A stretch of DNA of 64,000 nt, taken from positions 26,509-90,508 of the forward strand of contig JAGWYN010000017.1 in the NCBI GenBank assembly GCA_018969295.1, in the 5' to 3' direction. The notes below the pieces were generated by a model that saw only the letters and a program-made list of their open reading frames with translations, was not told where the DNA came from and did no database searches. Source of the DNA: Chloroflexota bacterium. GTDB taxonomy: Bacteria > Chloroflexota > Anaerolineae > Caldilineales > Caldilineaceae. Every line of letters starts with the position of its first letter. Within the stretch, counting starts at the first letter, position 1. This document shows positions 24,078 to 32,522 of the stretch, one piece after another. The translations under genes and the position numbers were made by a program.

Positions 24078-24953
24078 TCATTTTCCACGGTTGACGATCC
24101 AGACGCCGACCAGCACCAGGAGACCGCCGGCCAGCCCTTGGGGGGTGGGGAAGTCGCCGAAGAGCAGCAGGGAGGCGGCGATCGAGACGACCGGGCTCAG
24201 CATCAGCACGATCGTATGAATGCTCATTGGGAAGATGCGCAGGGTGTGGTAGTAGAGGGTGCGGCTGATCGTGACGTCGATGGTGCCGGCCAGCCCCAGC
24301 AGCAGCCAGGTGGGTGGGTCGGGCCAGCGCCAGTGGCCGCTGTTGGCGGCGAAGAGGGCCAGGAAGATGGAGGTAGAGAGCAGACGAAAGACGAAAAAAT
24401 TGAGGAGGTCCATGCTGTCGCCCCACTGTTTGACGACTGCGGTGTGCATGGAATAGAGCAAGGTGGAGGCCAGGATCAACAGTGCGCCCCACTGGAGCAC
24501 AGTACCTGGGTGGTAGCTGAGGGCTGCGGCGCCGGCCAGGGCCAGTGCGCCGCCGAGGAGCTGGGTCTGGCTGAGCTGTTCGTGCAGCCAAAAGATGCTG
24601 AAGAGCAGGCTGAAGAGGATTCCGGTCTTGCCCAGCATGGAGGCGGTGCCGGGGTCGAGGTAGCTGATTGACAGGTAGCTGAGCACGGTGGAGGCTGCGA
24701 CCAGGGCACCGACGGTGGCAAAAAACCAGAAGTGGGTGCGGGCCAGCTGCCAGCGCAGCTGGCGGCGCAGACCGGCAAAGGCGGCTACTTCTGCGGTGGC
24801 AACGGCCAACACAAAAAAGGCGGAGACCGTTGGGTGGAGATGGGGGAGGAGCAGCCGGGCAAAGATATAGTGAAAGCTGTCGACGACCAACAGGGCAGCG
24901 AAGAGGGTGTAGCGGCTGCTGTTCCAGGCTGCTGTTTGAGCGGTCTGCTGCAT
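24078..24953 (-). CDS. EamA/DMT-family membrane transporter
   Basis: A 291-residue integral membrane protein with about ten hydrophobic helices in two EamA repeats, for example LSYLSISYLDPGTASMLGKTGILFSLLFSIFWLHEQLSQTQLLG and its counterpart MSIHTIVLMLSPVVSIAASLLLFGD. The typical end GGLLVLVGVWIVNR is present. The family exports metabolites or takes up nucleotide sugars; the substrate cannot be read from sequence. The ribosome binding site is weak. It is separated from the CCA-adding gene by 67 bp. Confidence 0.88.
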   Translation of the reverse strand: MQQTAQTAAWNSSRYTLFAALLVVDSFHYIFARLLLPHLHPTVSAFFVLAVATAEVAAFAGLRRQLRWQLARTHFWFFATVGALVAASTVLSYLSISYLDPGTASMLGKTGILFSLLFSIFWLHEQLSQTQLLGGALALAGAAALSYHPGTVLQWGALLILASTLLYSMHTAVVKQWGDSMDLLNFFVFRLLSTSIFLALFAANSGHWRWPDPPTWLLLGLAGTIDVTISRTLYYHTLRIFPMSIHTIVLMLSPVVSIAASLLLFGDFPTPQGLAGGLLVLVGVWIVNRGK

Positions 24954-25008
24954 GTGTCTTGTCCTGGCAGGTGGGCTGCGTGTGGGCAGCCGGGGTGATT
25001 GGAATGGG

Positions 25009-26715
25009 TCAGCGGAGGCGTCTGCGCAGGGTTTCGGACAGCTCTGTCGGCTCCAGGGGCGGGGCTGCGGCGGCTTTTGCTGGGCTGCTGTCGGCGGCGG
25101 CTGGCGGTGCGGCCAGGTAGGTACGCAGGGCGGGATGGGTGGTGAGGTGGAAGAGCAGTTCGTCCTGCACCCCTGCCAGTCGGCTGTCGAGTTCAGCGGT
25201 GTCGACCTGGAGCAGTCCAGCCAGCCGTTCTGTCAGCAGCTCGTGTGGCAGATCTGGAAAAGCGTCTTGAAAGGGCGCGAGCGGATCTGGGCGCCGCGGC
25301 AGTGCAGCGGGGCGGGACAGAGCGAGGTCGGCGGGGGTGGGCAGGGGGGTGGCCAGAATGCGCCGGGCGTTGTAGATGCCGGCGCCGTAGCCGCTGGGGG
25401 CGTAGGTCGAGAAGGGGTCGCTGGTCTGGCGGACCAGAAAGCGGAAGACGTCGTTGAGTGTGCACTCATTGTGGTAGCGGTCGAGCAGAAAAGCACGGCC
25501 GTGAAAGGCCAGCCAGAGGGCGGCGATGCCGGCCAGGGTGGCTGTGGCGAAGGACGTGCCGTTGCTTTGGCTGGCGGCGGGCAGACCGTTCTGGGTGAAC
25601 CCTGCCACCCAGACTCGTGCTGCAGGGCCGCTGACATCGACCTGGGGGCCGGTTGAGGCTCCGGGCCAGGGGCGGCGCTGGGCGTTGCAGCCAGCCACGG
25701 CGATCACCTCTGGATAGGCGGCGGGCCAGACGACCAGTGGGACATAGTTGCCTGAGGCAGCGACCACGATCACATTTTTTTGCACGGCCTCGCGCACGGC
25801 TTCGTGCAGCGACGAATTGCCGAACCAGCCCAGGCTGATCGAGATCACGTGGCAGTCTGCACGGTGGACTGCGTAGCGGATGGCATCGCGCAGATGGCGG
25901 GCGCCGCTTTCGAAGAGTATGGGGGCTGGCAGACCGAGGCGCGGGCGGGTGACGCGCAAAGGGACCAGTTCGGCTTCGGGGGCGGCTCCGACGACAAAGC
26001 CGGTGAGATCCGAGCTCATGATCACCGAAGCTGTATTGAGCCCATGGCCGCCCTCTGGGTGTTCGGCCCGTCTGCCCGAGTCGACGAAATCGCGTTCGAG
26101 GCGGGTGTTGAGGCGGCAGGGTTGGCCAGGGGGTTCGTCGAAGAGATCTGGATGGTGGCGGTAGCCGCTGTCGGGGTGGCCGATGCGGATGCCGCGCCCG
26201 CGGCGCTGGCCGGGCGGGAATCCGGGAGGGGGGGAGGGGGGCTGCAGTTGCCAGGCGCAGCGGATGTCGACAAGCTGTCCGTTCCAGTCGAGGTCCTGTT
26301 CGTCGACCTGTGCAGGGGGGCGGTCGTCGGCGCACGAGTCAAAGGTGGGCAGTGCAGCGGGCAGCGGCAGCTGTGTGGTGGGCGGTGCCTCGGCTGCGGG
26401 TTCGGCGTCTTGCAGCACTTGGAAGGAGGGTTCAGCGTGCTGCACATCGGGCAGCGCAGCCAGCGCGTAGCTCAGGGACCAGCCCTCTGCGGCAGAGAAT
26501 TTGGTTCCGGCGGGGGGGACAAGGTCGTACTCGAGTGCCTGGCTGGCGGGCACCCGGAGCACCTGCCAGCCAGCAACGGGGGTGCGGAGGCTCTGTCGCA
26601 GGGCCTGGGCCAGCCGGCGCCGGGCTCGCTGGCTTGGCAGAGCGGCTTTGTCGGCGATGCGGAGTACGATGGCTTCCAGAGTGGGCTGGGTGAGTGTCGA
26701 TGCGGCGGGGTTCAT
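25009..26715 (-). CDS. Subtilisin-like serine protease (S8), apparently cytoplasmic
   Basis: A 568-residue protein with an intact subtilase triad: D182 in RIGHPDSGY, H224 in GGHGLNTAS and S388 in SNGTSFATATLAG. The oxyanion asparagine is N323 in AASGNY. The first 150 residues are not a signal peptide and may form a regulatory or prodomain, and the last 120 residues (PLTPADLALSR onward, Ala/Pro-rich) carry no recognised domain. The ATG follows GAGGAACTGCA. The lack of an export signal suggests an intracellular role or release by another route. No obvious partner is encoded next to it. Confidence 0.9.
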   Translation of the reverse strand: MNPAASTLTQPTLEAIVLRIADKAALPSQRARRRLAQALRQSLRTPVAGWQVLRVPASQALEYDLVPPAGTKFSAAEGWSLSYALAALPDVQHAEPSFQVLQDAEPAAEAPPTTQLPLPAALPTFDSCADDRPPAQVDEQDLDWNGQLVDIRCAWQLQPPSPPPGFPPGQRRGRGIRIGHPDSGYRHHPDLFDEPPGQPCRLNTRLERDFVDSGRRAEHPEGGHGLNTASVIMSSDLTGFVVGAAPEAELVPLRVTRPRLGLPAPILFESGARHLRDAIRYAVHRADCHVISISLGWFGNSSLHEAVREAVQKNVIVVAASGNYVPLVVWPAAYPEVIAVAGCNAQRRPWPGASTGPQVDVSGPAARVWVAGFTQNGLPAASQSNGTSFATATLAGIAALWLAFHGRAFLLDRYHNECTLNDVFRFLVRQTSDPFSTYAPSGYGAGIYNARRILATPLPTPADLALSRPAALPRRPDPLAPFQDAFPDLPHELLTERLAGLLQVDTAELDSRLAGVQDELLFHLTTHPALRTYLAAPPAAADSSPAKAAAAPPLEPTELSETLRRRLR

Positions 26716-26760
26716 TGCAGTTCCTCGTAGAGTCAGGGTCGGGCAGGCTGGGCTTTGGGG

Positions 26761-27990
26761 TCAGGCAAGCAGCGTTGCCAGGTCGAACAGATTGAATGAA
26801 TCGACATAATGAAAGAGGACGCGTTCGACTGCGGCGACGACTGCGGCGTGGGGGTTGGGGAAGACCAGGGACAGGTGTTGGTAGAGTTGGCGGCGGGCTG
26901 CGACCACGGAGGGGGCAGTCCAGACATAGCGGGCGCCGGTCTGGGCGAGCCAGCGTCGGCGGGCGGGGGAGAGGGCGGCGAATTCCTGGCCGAGTTCGTC
27001 GGGTTGCAGCCATTTTTGCCACCGATTGGAGGCGACGACGGCAGTTTCGATGGCTGTCATGAGGTGGGAAGGGGGCAGAAGGCGGTGGGTGCACAGTCGT
27101 TCTTCGCGGTGGGTCAATTCTTCGAGGGCGTCGAATTCAGCTGCGGTGAATTCCGGGCCGACATTGGCGCCGCCCATGCCGGTGGCAGGGTAGGCGCGTG
27201 GGTTTTCGACCCAGTCGGTGTAATGGCCTTTGAGCAGGGTGCCGTTGGGGCGCACCAGGTCAGTCAGTTGGCGGGCGGCGGTGGGGTCGAAAAAAGAGGT
27301 ATGCAGGTCGGTGCCTACCTGGGCAACCACAAAAGTGGGCCAGCTGTCGGCCAGCGAGCGGTTTTCCAGGCGGGTGCGCAGCTGGTCGAGAAAGGCAATG
27401 AAGTGGGAGACATCGACCAGCCCGCCATGTACCTCTTCGGTGCCGACCTCATAGGCGACGGGGGGCAGCTGGAGGCGGCGGCGTTCGTTTTCGGCGTGGG
27501 CTATCAACTCGACCGTACGTTCGACCACTGTGGGGAGGGGGGGGATCTGGCCGGGGGGCAGGGTGCGGTCGACGGTGGGGTCGATATGGAGCAGGCTGTA
27601 GCCGGCTTCCAGGCAGGCGGTCAGGCTGAGTTTGACTTCGTGCATCGCTTGGTGGAGTGGGAGTTGTTCGGTGCTGTGGCGATCCTTGAGCCAGGGGCCG
27701 CCGTGGTCGAGGCAGGGGTAGAGCGGGCTGGTGCAGCCGTAGCGGGTGGCGTACTTTTGGAGGGTGGCGACAAAGGTGGCGGGTGTCCAGCCGGTGTAGC
27801 CTCCATCCCGGTCGACCTGGTTGAGTGTAGCGGCGAAGAGCATGGGGGTGTGGGCGCGGGCGGCGACGGCGACGGCGGCCTCAAGCACGGCGGCGGAGTT
27901 GGGGCAGACGGCCAGCAGGGTAGCTTCTACATGTTCCTGTTGGCGCAGCTGGATCAGGCGTTGAATTGTGCGGGTGAGCTCTGCGGTCAT
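26761..27990 (-). CDS. GatZ/KbaZ-like tagatose-bisphosphate aldolase subunit
   Basis: A 409-residue protein of the GatZ/KbaZ/AgaZ family. Its features are LLAVCPNSAAVLEAAVAVAARAHTPMLFAATLNQVDRDGGYTGWTP, CLDHGGPWLKD, LLHIDPTVD, YEVGTEEVHGGL and GTLLKGHYTDWVENP. In enterobacteria this protein supports the KbaY/GatY class II aldolase, which cleaves tagatose 1,6-bisphosphate. No KbaY/GatY-like catalytic gene is visible here. It overlaps the PfkB gene (ATGA) and is part of a three-gene set with an AgaS-like isomerase, which suggests galactosamine, N-acetylgalactosamine or galactitol breakdown. Confidence 0.88.
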   Translation of the reverse strand: MTAELTRTIQRLIQLRQQEHVEATLLAVCPNSAAVLEAAVAVAARAHTPMLFAATLNQVDRDGGYTGWTPATFVATLQKYATRYGCTSPLYPCLDHGGPWLKDRHSTEQLPLHQAMHEVKLSLTACLEAGYSLLHIDPTVDRTLPPGQIPPLPTVVERTVELIAHAENERRRLQLPPVAYEVGTEEVHGGLVDVSHFIAFLDQLRTRLENRSLADSWPTFVVAQVGTDLHTSFFDPTAARQLTDLVRPNGTLLKGHYTDWVENPRAYPATGMGGANVGPEFTAAEFDALEELTHREERLCTHRLLPPSHLMTAIETAVVASNRWQKWLQPDELGQEFAALSPARRRWLAQTGARYVWTAPSVVAARRQLYQHLSLVFPNPHAAVVAAVERVLFHYVDSFNLFDLATLLA

Positions 27991-28931
27991 GAGGGGTATC
28001 TCGGATGTTGTGTGAGCAGGGTTTGGGCATCGGCCAGGGTGGGCTGTGCGTGGGTGCCGCCGGCGGCGCGGGTGGAGGCGGATCCGCAGGCGACTGCGAA
28101 CTGGAGCATCTGGGGCAGTGGCCAGCCAGCCAGGTGTGCGTAGACGAAACCGGCGTCGAAGGAATCGCCGGCGCCGGTGGTATCGACGACTTGAACGGGT
28201 GGTGGGGCGGCATGGGTTGTCTGGCCGTTGCGGGTTGCGCTGGCCCCTGCGCTGCCGCGTTTGAGTGCCACGGTGGGCACACGTTTGGAGAGGTTGGCGA
28301 GCCCGCTCTGCCAGGAGCTGTGGCGGGTGATGGCGGTCAGCTCGGTTTCGTTGGGCAGAAAGAGATCCACCTGGGCCAGGGTGGCATCGATGCCGCCGTC
28401 CCAGAGGCCGGTGGGGTCGTAGTTGGTATCGAGCGAGACGGTCAGCCCCTGGCTGCGGCTCCAGGAGAAGAAATCGGGCAGGTCAGGGCGGAGGGCATCG
28501 AGCAGATAGAAGCAGCCGAGATGGAGGTGGCGGGCCTGGGTGACCAGGGTGGAATCGATGTCGTGTCGGCAGAAGGTGCTTAGGGTTCCGGGATAGGTGA
28601 GCATGGCCCGGTCGACACCCTGGGAGAGGATGGTGGTGAGTCCGGTTTTGTGCTGGTGGGTCCGGCGCACGCCCTGTGTATTGACGCCGCGGGCGGCGAG
28701 GGTATCGAGCAGAAAATCGCCGAAGGGGTCGGTGCCGACCAGGCTGACCATGGCCACGCGCAGCCCTAGCCTGGCGGCGCCGCAGGCAAAGATAGCGGTG
28801 GAGCCGCCCAGGGTGAGGGTGGCGTCGTCGATCAACTTTTCGACCTGGCCGAAGACGGGGGTGACATCCCCGGAGAGCACCAGGTCAGCGTTCAGGTCGC
28901 CGACGGCGACGACATCGAAGCGAGCAGACAC
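27987..28931 (-). CDS. PfkB-family sugar kinase
   Basis: A 314-residue ribokinase-family kinase. The opening VVAVGDLNADLVLSG, the substrate glycine motif LTLGGSTAIFACGAARLG, the GTDPFGDF segment and the ATP-site signature VVDTTGAGDSFDAGF are all intact. It begins with GTG at 28931; GAGG lies nine bases upstream. In this context the likely substrate is tagatose 6-phosphate or a related hexose phosphate, giving the bisphosphate cleaved by the aldolase complex. A plain fructokinase or ribokinase cannot be excluded. Confidence 0.88.
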   Translation of the reverse strand: MSARFDVVAVGDLNADLVLSGDVTPVFGQVEKLIDDATLTLGGSTAIFACGAARLGLRVAMVSLVGTDPFGDFLLDTLAARGVNTQGVRRTHQHKTGLTTILSQGVDRAMLTYPGTLSTFCRHDIDSTLVTQARHLHLGCFYLLDALRPDLPDFFSWSRSQGLTVSLDTNYDPTGLWDGGIDATLAQVDLFLPNETELTAITRHSSWQSGLANLSKRVPTVALKRGSAGASATRNGQTTHAAPPPVQVVDTTGAGDSFDAGFVYAHLAGWPLPQMLQFAVACGSASTRAAGGTHAQPTLADAQTLLTQHPRYPS

Positions 28932-28942
28932 AGCAGGTGGCC

Positions 28943-29983
28943 TCAGGGGAGGAGGACGACAGGGTCGAGGTTTTCGGGTTGGTCGGGGTTGAGCCCTTTG
29001 GCGAGTGAGCGGTTCAAGGCGACGATCTGGCCGAAGGGGAGGTAGAGCACGCTGCGGGTGACTTCGTCCAGGTCGAGTTTGAAGTCGATCTCGCAGCGCT
29101 TGTCGCCCAGCGTGAGGGTGCGGGCGCCGAGCGTCTTCATCTCGGTGGCGACTGCATGGTCGTCTTCTCTGCGTTCGTCGGCGATGAGGGCGACGACCAG
29201 TGTACTGGGGGTGATCATCGACTTGGGGCCGTGGCGGAACTCCATCGCGTAAAAGGGTTCGCTGTGGCTGAGGGTCATCTCCTTCATTTTGAGGCTTAGC
29301 TCGCAGGCCAGCCCATAGCGCAGGCCGGAACCCAGAAAATAGAAGCGGTCGATCGAGAGATCTCGGCCCAGACGTTCCAGGTAGCCGGTGTGGATGTCGA
29401 GGAGCTGCTGGAGGAGGGCGGGCAGCTGGAGCAGATTGGGCCAGAGGGGGTTGATGGGATGGAAGCTGCCAGCCAGGGCCAGGGCAGCCAGATAAAGGCC
29501 GGAAAAGGCGCGAGTCTGGGCGACACTTTTTTCTTGAATCGAAGGGAAGGCGAGGTTGATTTCGCCCAGCTGGCTCAGCGAGGACTCTGGATGACAGCAG
29601 AGTGTGACGATCGGGCCGCTGTTGAGCTGGCGGAAGCGGGCGCAGGCGCGCAAGGTTTCGGTCGTTTCGCCCGAGCGGCTGACGGCGACCAGCAGTGTGC
29701 GGCGGGCAGGAGGCAGCGCATCGGGGTTGCGCCAGATTTCGGAGGCGGGCAGTCCGACGCTGCGCAGGCCGGCCACCCGCTGTGTGGCGGCGGCGGCGGC
29801 GACGGAGAGATAGTAGGTGGAACCGCAGCCTGTGAAGACGACCTGGTCGAAATTGCCGTCGGCCAGAAAGGTGTGAAGGTCTGCTGTCTGGCTGTTCAGC
29901 TGATGGAGCACGCCTTGCCAGGCCTCTGGCTGCGTATAGATCTCTGTGCGTGTATAACTGCCTGGATCGACTGCGGTAGACAT
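28943..29983 (-). CDS. Double-SIS-domain sugar isomerase/deaminase (AgaS-like)
   Basis: A 346-residue protein with two SIS domains. The first has FTGCGSTYYLSVAAAAATQ and LLVAVSRSGETTETLRAC; the second has YFLGSGLRYGLACELSLKMKEMTLSHSEPFYAMEFRHGPKSM, with the conserved Glu and His of ketose-aldose isomerases. AgaS proteins convert galactosamine 6-phosphate to tagatose 6-phosphate and ammonia. The adjacent PfkB and GatZ/KbaZ-like genes fit the next steps. It is the first gene of this minus-strand operon, with a promoter about 100 bp upstream. The ATG at 29983 has only a weak ribosome binding site. Confidence 0.87.
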   Translation of the reverse strand: MSTAVDPGSYTRTEIYTQPEAWQGVLHQLNSQTADLHTFLADGNFDQVVFTGCGSTYYLSVAAAAATQRVAGLRSVGLPASEIWRNPDALPPARRTLLVAVSRSGETTETLRACARFRQLNSGPIVTLCCHPESSLSQLGEINLAFPSIQEKSVAQTRAFSGLYLAALALAGSFHPINPLWPNLLQLPALLQQLLDIHTGYLERLGRDLSIDRFYFLGSGLRYGLACELSLKMKEMTLSHSEPFYAMEFRHGPKSMITPSTLVVALIADERREDDHAVATEMKTLGARTLTLGDKRCEIDFKLDLDEVTRSVLYLPFGQIVALNRSLAKGLNPDQPENLDPVVLLP

Positions 29984-30333
29984 CCTGAGTTTTCTTTCTT
30001 TTGGAGCGCGGGACGGGCGATCCACCCTATAGCGGCTCAGGTGGGGCGGGATGTTGTCTATGCGCCGGCGAGACAACATTGTTCTTCAGTCATACACCCG
30101 ACTTTCACTGCTGTCAAATTTTATTTTGTCTCTTTGCAGAAAATTCGGCTGTTGTGGACCTTATTTGGGGAATTCATGATCCTTCACGATGTTTCATGAT
30201 CAACTCACGTTCTATACCGTATGATACTATAAAGAATTGTCAAAAATATTTTGTGGAGTATTTGTGGGGTATTTGACAGAAAAATTCTGGGGCGGATGAA
30301 GAGGCGGTTGTTCAGAAACGGAGAAATCTAAGA
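29984..30333. other. AT-rich divergent regulatory region
   Basis: These 350 bp, between the AgaS-like operon and the P-type ATPase, are clearly more AT-rich than the genes around them. The promoter for the minus-strand operon lies at 30089-30117. TTCATGATC occurs twice around 30173-30201. On the plus strand I see several weak promoter-like hexamers (for example TATGAT, TATAAA near 30221-30233) but no clear choice. No gene is visible. Confidence 0.6.
30089..30117 (-). promoter_or_regulatory. Promoter of the AgaS-PfkB-GatZ operon
   Basis: On the minus strand an exact TTGACA (30117-30112), a 17-bp spacer and TATGAC (30094-30089). Confidence 0.55.
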
Positions 30334-32508
30334 ATGTTTCCAGTTCCGCTGCTTGTTGCAGCTGGGGGTGTGCTTTATGGTGGCCTGCGCGCCTATCAGC
30401 AGTGGGTTTCTCGCGAGAAGAGGGATTTGGCCTCCAAGGGGTCAGCTTCTTCTGCGTTGGCGACGTCCATTCCGTCTCAAGCAGTGAATCGGACGCTGAT
30501 GTCGCGTGCCGTTTCGGGCGACCTGGTGGGTCAGTTTCAGAGGAGCGCGCAGCAGATTGTGCAGCGGGCGGTAGACCAGCTGGCTGGCAGCGAGCGACAA
30601 AGCTACCAGCAGGATCTGGCCTCTCCCGAAGAGACAGCGGTCATCCATGCGGAAGAGCAGCAGGCCAACCTGTATACGGGGGTGGCTTTTGCCTGTCTAG
30701 TCGTGGCATCTGTGGGCAAGTTGTTTTACCCGCCTCTGATGGTGTTGAGTCTGCCGGGGCTGCTCTACACAGCCTATCCTTTTGTCAAATCAGGGATCGA
30801 CGATCTGCGTATCAAACGCAAGGTGACCGCCAGCACCCTCGACCTGGTGTCGATTCCGACTGTGATTTTGATGGGAAACTTTTTTGCGGCTTCGCTGGCT
30901 GTTGCGCTGCTTTCCCTCAGCCAGGCGGTGCTCAAGCGGACAGAAGAGCGTTCCATGCGGAGCATGGTCAACGTATTTGGTCGGCAGCCGGCGAAGGTGT
31001 GGGCGCTGGTAGGCGACACGGAGGTGGAGATCCTGTTTACGGACGTTCGTGCGGGGGATGTGCTGGTGGTGGCTGCGGGGCAGATGGTTCCGGCGGACGG
31101 GGTGATTGTGAGGGGGGACGCCTCGGTCGACCAGCGGATGTTGACGGGGGAATCGCAGCCGTCGGAGAAGATGTTGGGGGACGAGGTTTTTGCCGGGTCG
31201 ATTTTGTTGGCGGGTCGGGTGTGGGTGGAGGTGAAGCGTGCGGGGGAGGCCACGGTGGCTGCCCAGATCGGGGAAATTTTGACGGAGACGGCCGCCTTCA
31301 AGCAGACCTTTGAATCGCGCAGTCAGCAGCTGTCGGACCGTTGGAGTCTGCCGACGCTGGCTGTAGCGGGTGTGGCATTGCCTTTGTATGGGGTTGGGGG
31401 GAGCATTGCGGTTTTGCTCAGTTCGCTCGGGTACAACCTGCGGATTGTGGGTCCGCTCAGCATGTTGAACTTTTTGCGGCTGGCGGCCCAGCAGGGGGTG
31501 TTGGTCAAAGAGGCCCGTGCGCTGGAGCTACTGCCCCAGATCGACACCGTGGTCTTTGACAAAACTGGGACCTTGACGCTGGAACAGCCCCGGGTGGTGC
31601 AGATTCATCTGTGTGGAGAGTGGGGTGCCGACGAACTGCTGCGCTGTGCAGCGGCTGCAGAAAGTCGCCAGTCGCACCCGATCGCGCGGGCAATTGTGGA
31701 GGCGGCCCAGGAACGGGGGCTGGCGTTGCCGTCGATTGCCGAGGCGCGCTACGAAGTCGGCTACGGGATCAAGGTGGGGCTGGAGGAGCGGGTGGTGCGG
31801 GTGGGGAGCGAGCGTTTCTTGCAGAAGGAGCAGATCGAGGTGCCGGCTGTGGTGAGTGAGCTACGTTCGTCGGCGCATGCGCTGGGCCATTCGTGGGTGC
31901 TGGTGGCCGTCGACGACCAGGTGGCGGGGGCGATCGAGCTGGCTCCCACCCTGCGTCCGGGGGCGCGTCAGATCATTGAGTCGCTGCATGGCCGTGGACT
32001 GTCGCTTTACATTCTTTCGGGAGACCAGGAGCAGCCGACGCGGCACCTGGCCCAGCTGTTGGGGATCGAACAGTACTTTGCCAACACGTTGCCCGAACAC
32101 AAGGCAGACAAAGTTCGGCAGCTGCAGGCGGCGGGGCGGCGGGTCTGTTTCATTGGGGATGGCATCAACGACGCGATTGCGCTTCAGCAGGCGGACCTTT
32201 CGATTTCGCTGCGTGGGGCTTCGACGATCGCCACCGACACGGCGCAGATCGTGCTGATGGACGGCGCATTGGATCAGCTGGTCGACCTTTTTGCGCTGGC
32301 GGAGCGCTACAAGCGCAACATGCGTTCCAACTATGTGGCGTCGATGGCGCCTGGGCTGGCGGTGATCGGTGGGGTCTTTTTGCTGCATTTTGGGGTTGTC
32401 ACGTCGATTATGCTGTACAACGTAGGGTTGATCGGCGGTGTAGTGAACTCGATGTGGCCGTTGCTGCGGCGAAAGTTTTCCAAAGAAAATCGGACCCATT
32501 CTGGTTGA
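30334..32508 (+). CDS. P-type ATPase (P1B-like) without the CPx metal motif
   Basis: A 724-residue P-type ATPase. It has the actuator motif TGES at 271-274, the phosphorylation motif DKTGT with D409, an SHPIA (HP) motif as in heavy-metal pumps, and the hinge motif GDGINDA near 608. In canonical P1B pumps the transmembrane helix before the DKTGT domain holds CPC/CPx; here the equivalent is NLRIVGPLSMLNFLRLAAQQGVLVKEARALELL, with VGP at 372-374. There is no N-terminal CxxC metal domain. The substrate is therefore not predictable. It lies 14 bp before a large polyketide synthase gene and is probably co-transcribed, which suggests a linked role such as export or membrane lipid transport. Confidence 0.88.
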   Translation: MFPVPLLVAAGGVLYGGLRAYQQWVSREKRDLASKGSASSALATSIPSQAVNRTLMSRAVSGDLVGQFQRSAQQIVQRAVDQLAGSERQSYQQDLASPEETAVIHAEEQQANLYTGVAFACLVVASVGKLFYPPLMVLSLPGLLYTAYPFVKSGIDDLRIKRKVTASTLDLVSIPTVILMGNFFAASLAVALLSLSQAVLKRTEERSMRSMVNVFGRQPAKVWALVGDTEVEILFTDVRAGDVLVVAAGQMVPADGVIVRGDASVDQRMLTGESQPSEKMLGDEVFAGSILLAGRVWVEVKRAGEATVAAQIGEILTETAAFKQTFESRSQQLSDRWSLPTLAVAGVALPLYGVGGSIAVLLSSLGYNLRIVGPLSMLNFLRLAAQQGVLVKEARALELLPQIDTVVFDKTGTLTLEQPRVVQIHLCGEWGADELLRCAAAAESRQSHPIARAIVEAAQERGLALPSIAEARYEVGYGIKVGLEERVVRVGSERFLQKEQIEVPAVVSELRSSAHALGHSWVLVAVDDQVAGAIELAPTLRPGARQIIESLHGRGLSLYILSGDQEQPTRHLAQLLGIEQYFANTLPEHKADKVRQLQAAGRRVCFIGDGINDAIALQQADLSISLRGASTIATDTAQIVLMDGALDQLVDLFALAERYKRNMRSNYVASMAPGLAVIGGVFLLHFGVVTSIMLYNVGLIGGVVNSMWPLLRRKFSKENRTHSG
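32320..32385 (+). repeat. 66-bp segment of the ATPase gene, duplicated at 41101
   Basis: This part of the P-type ATPase gene (encoding MRSNYVASMAPGLAVIGGVFLL) matches 41101-41166 with only about four or five base differences. The second copy sits right after the polyketide synthase stop. Confidence 0.85.
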
Positions 32509-32522
32509 AACGGAAGCACTAG

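Noticed and set aside
21083..24094. 1003-codon plus-strand frame
   Set aside because: It is antisense to the CCA-adding enzyme and the anchored protein, both with strong motifs. It arises from the scarcity of stops in GC-rich antisense frames.
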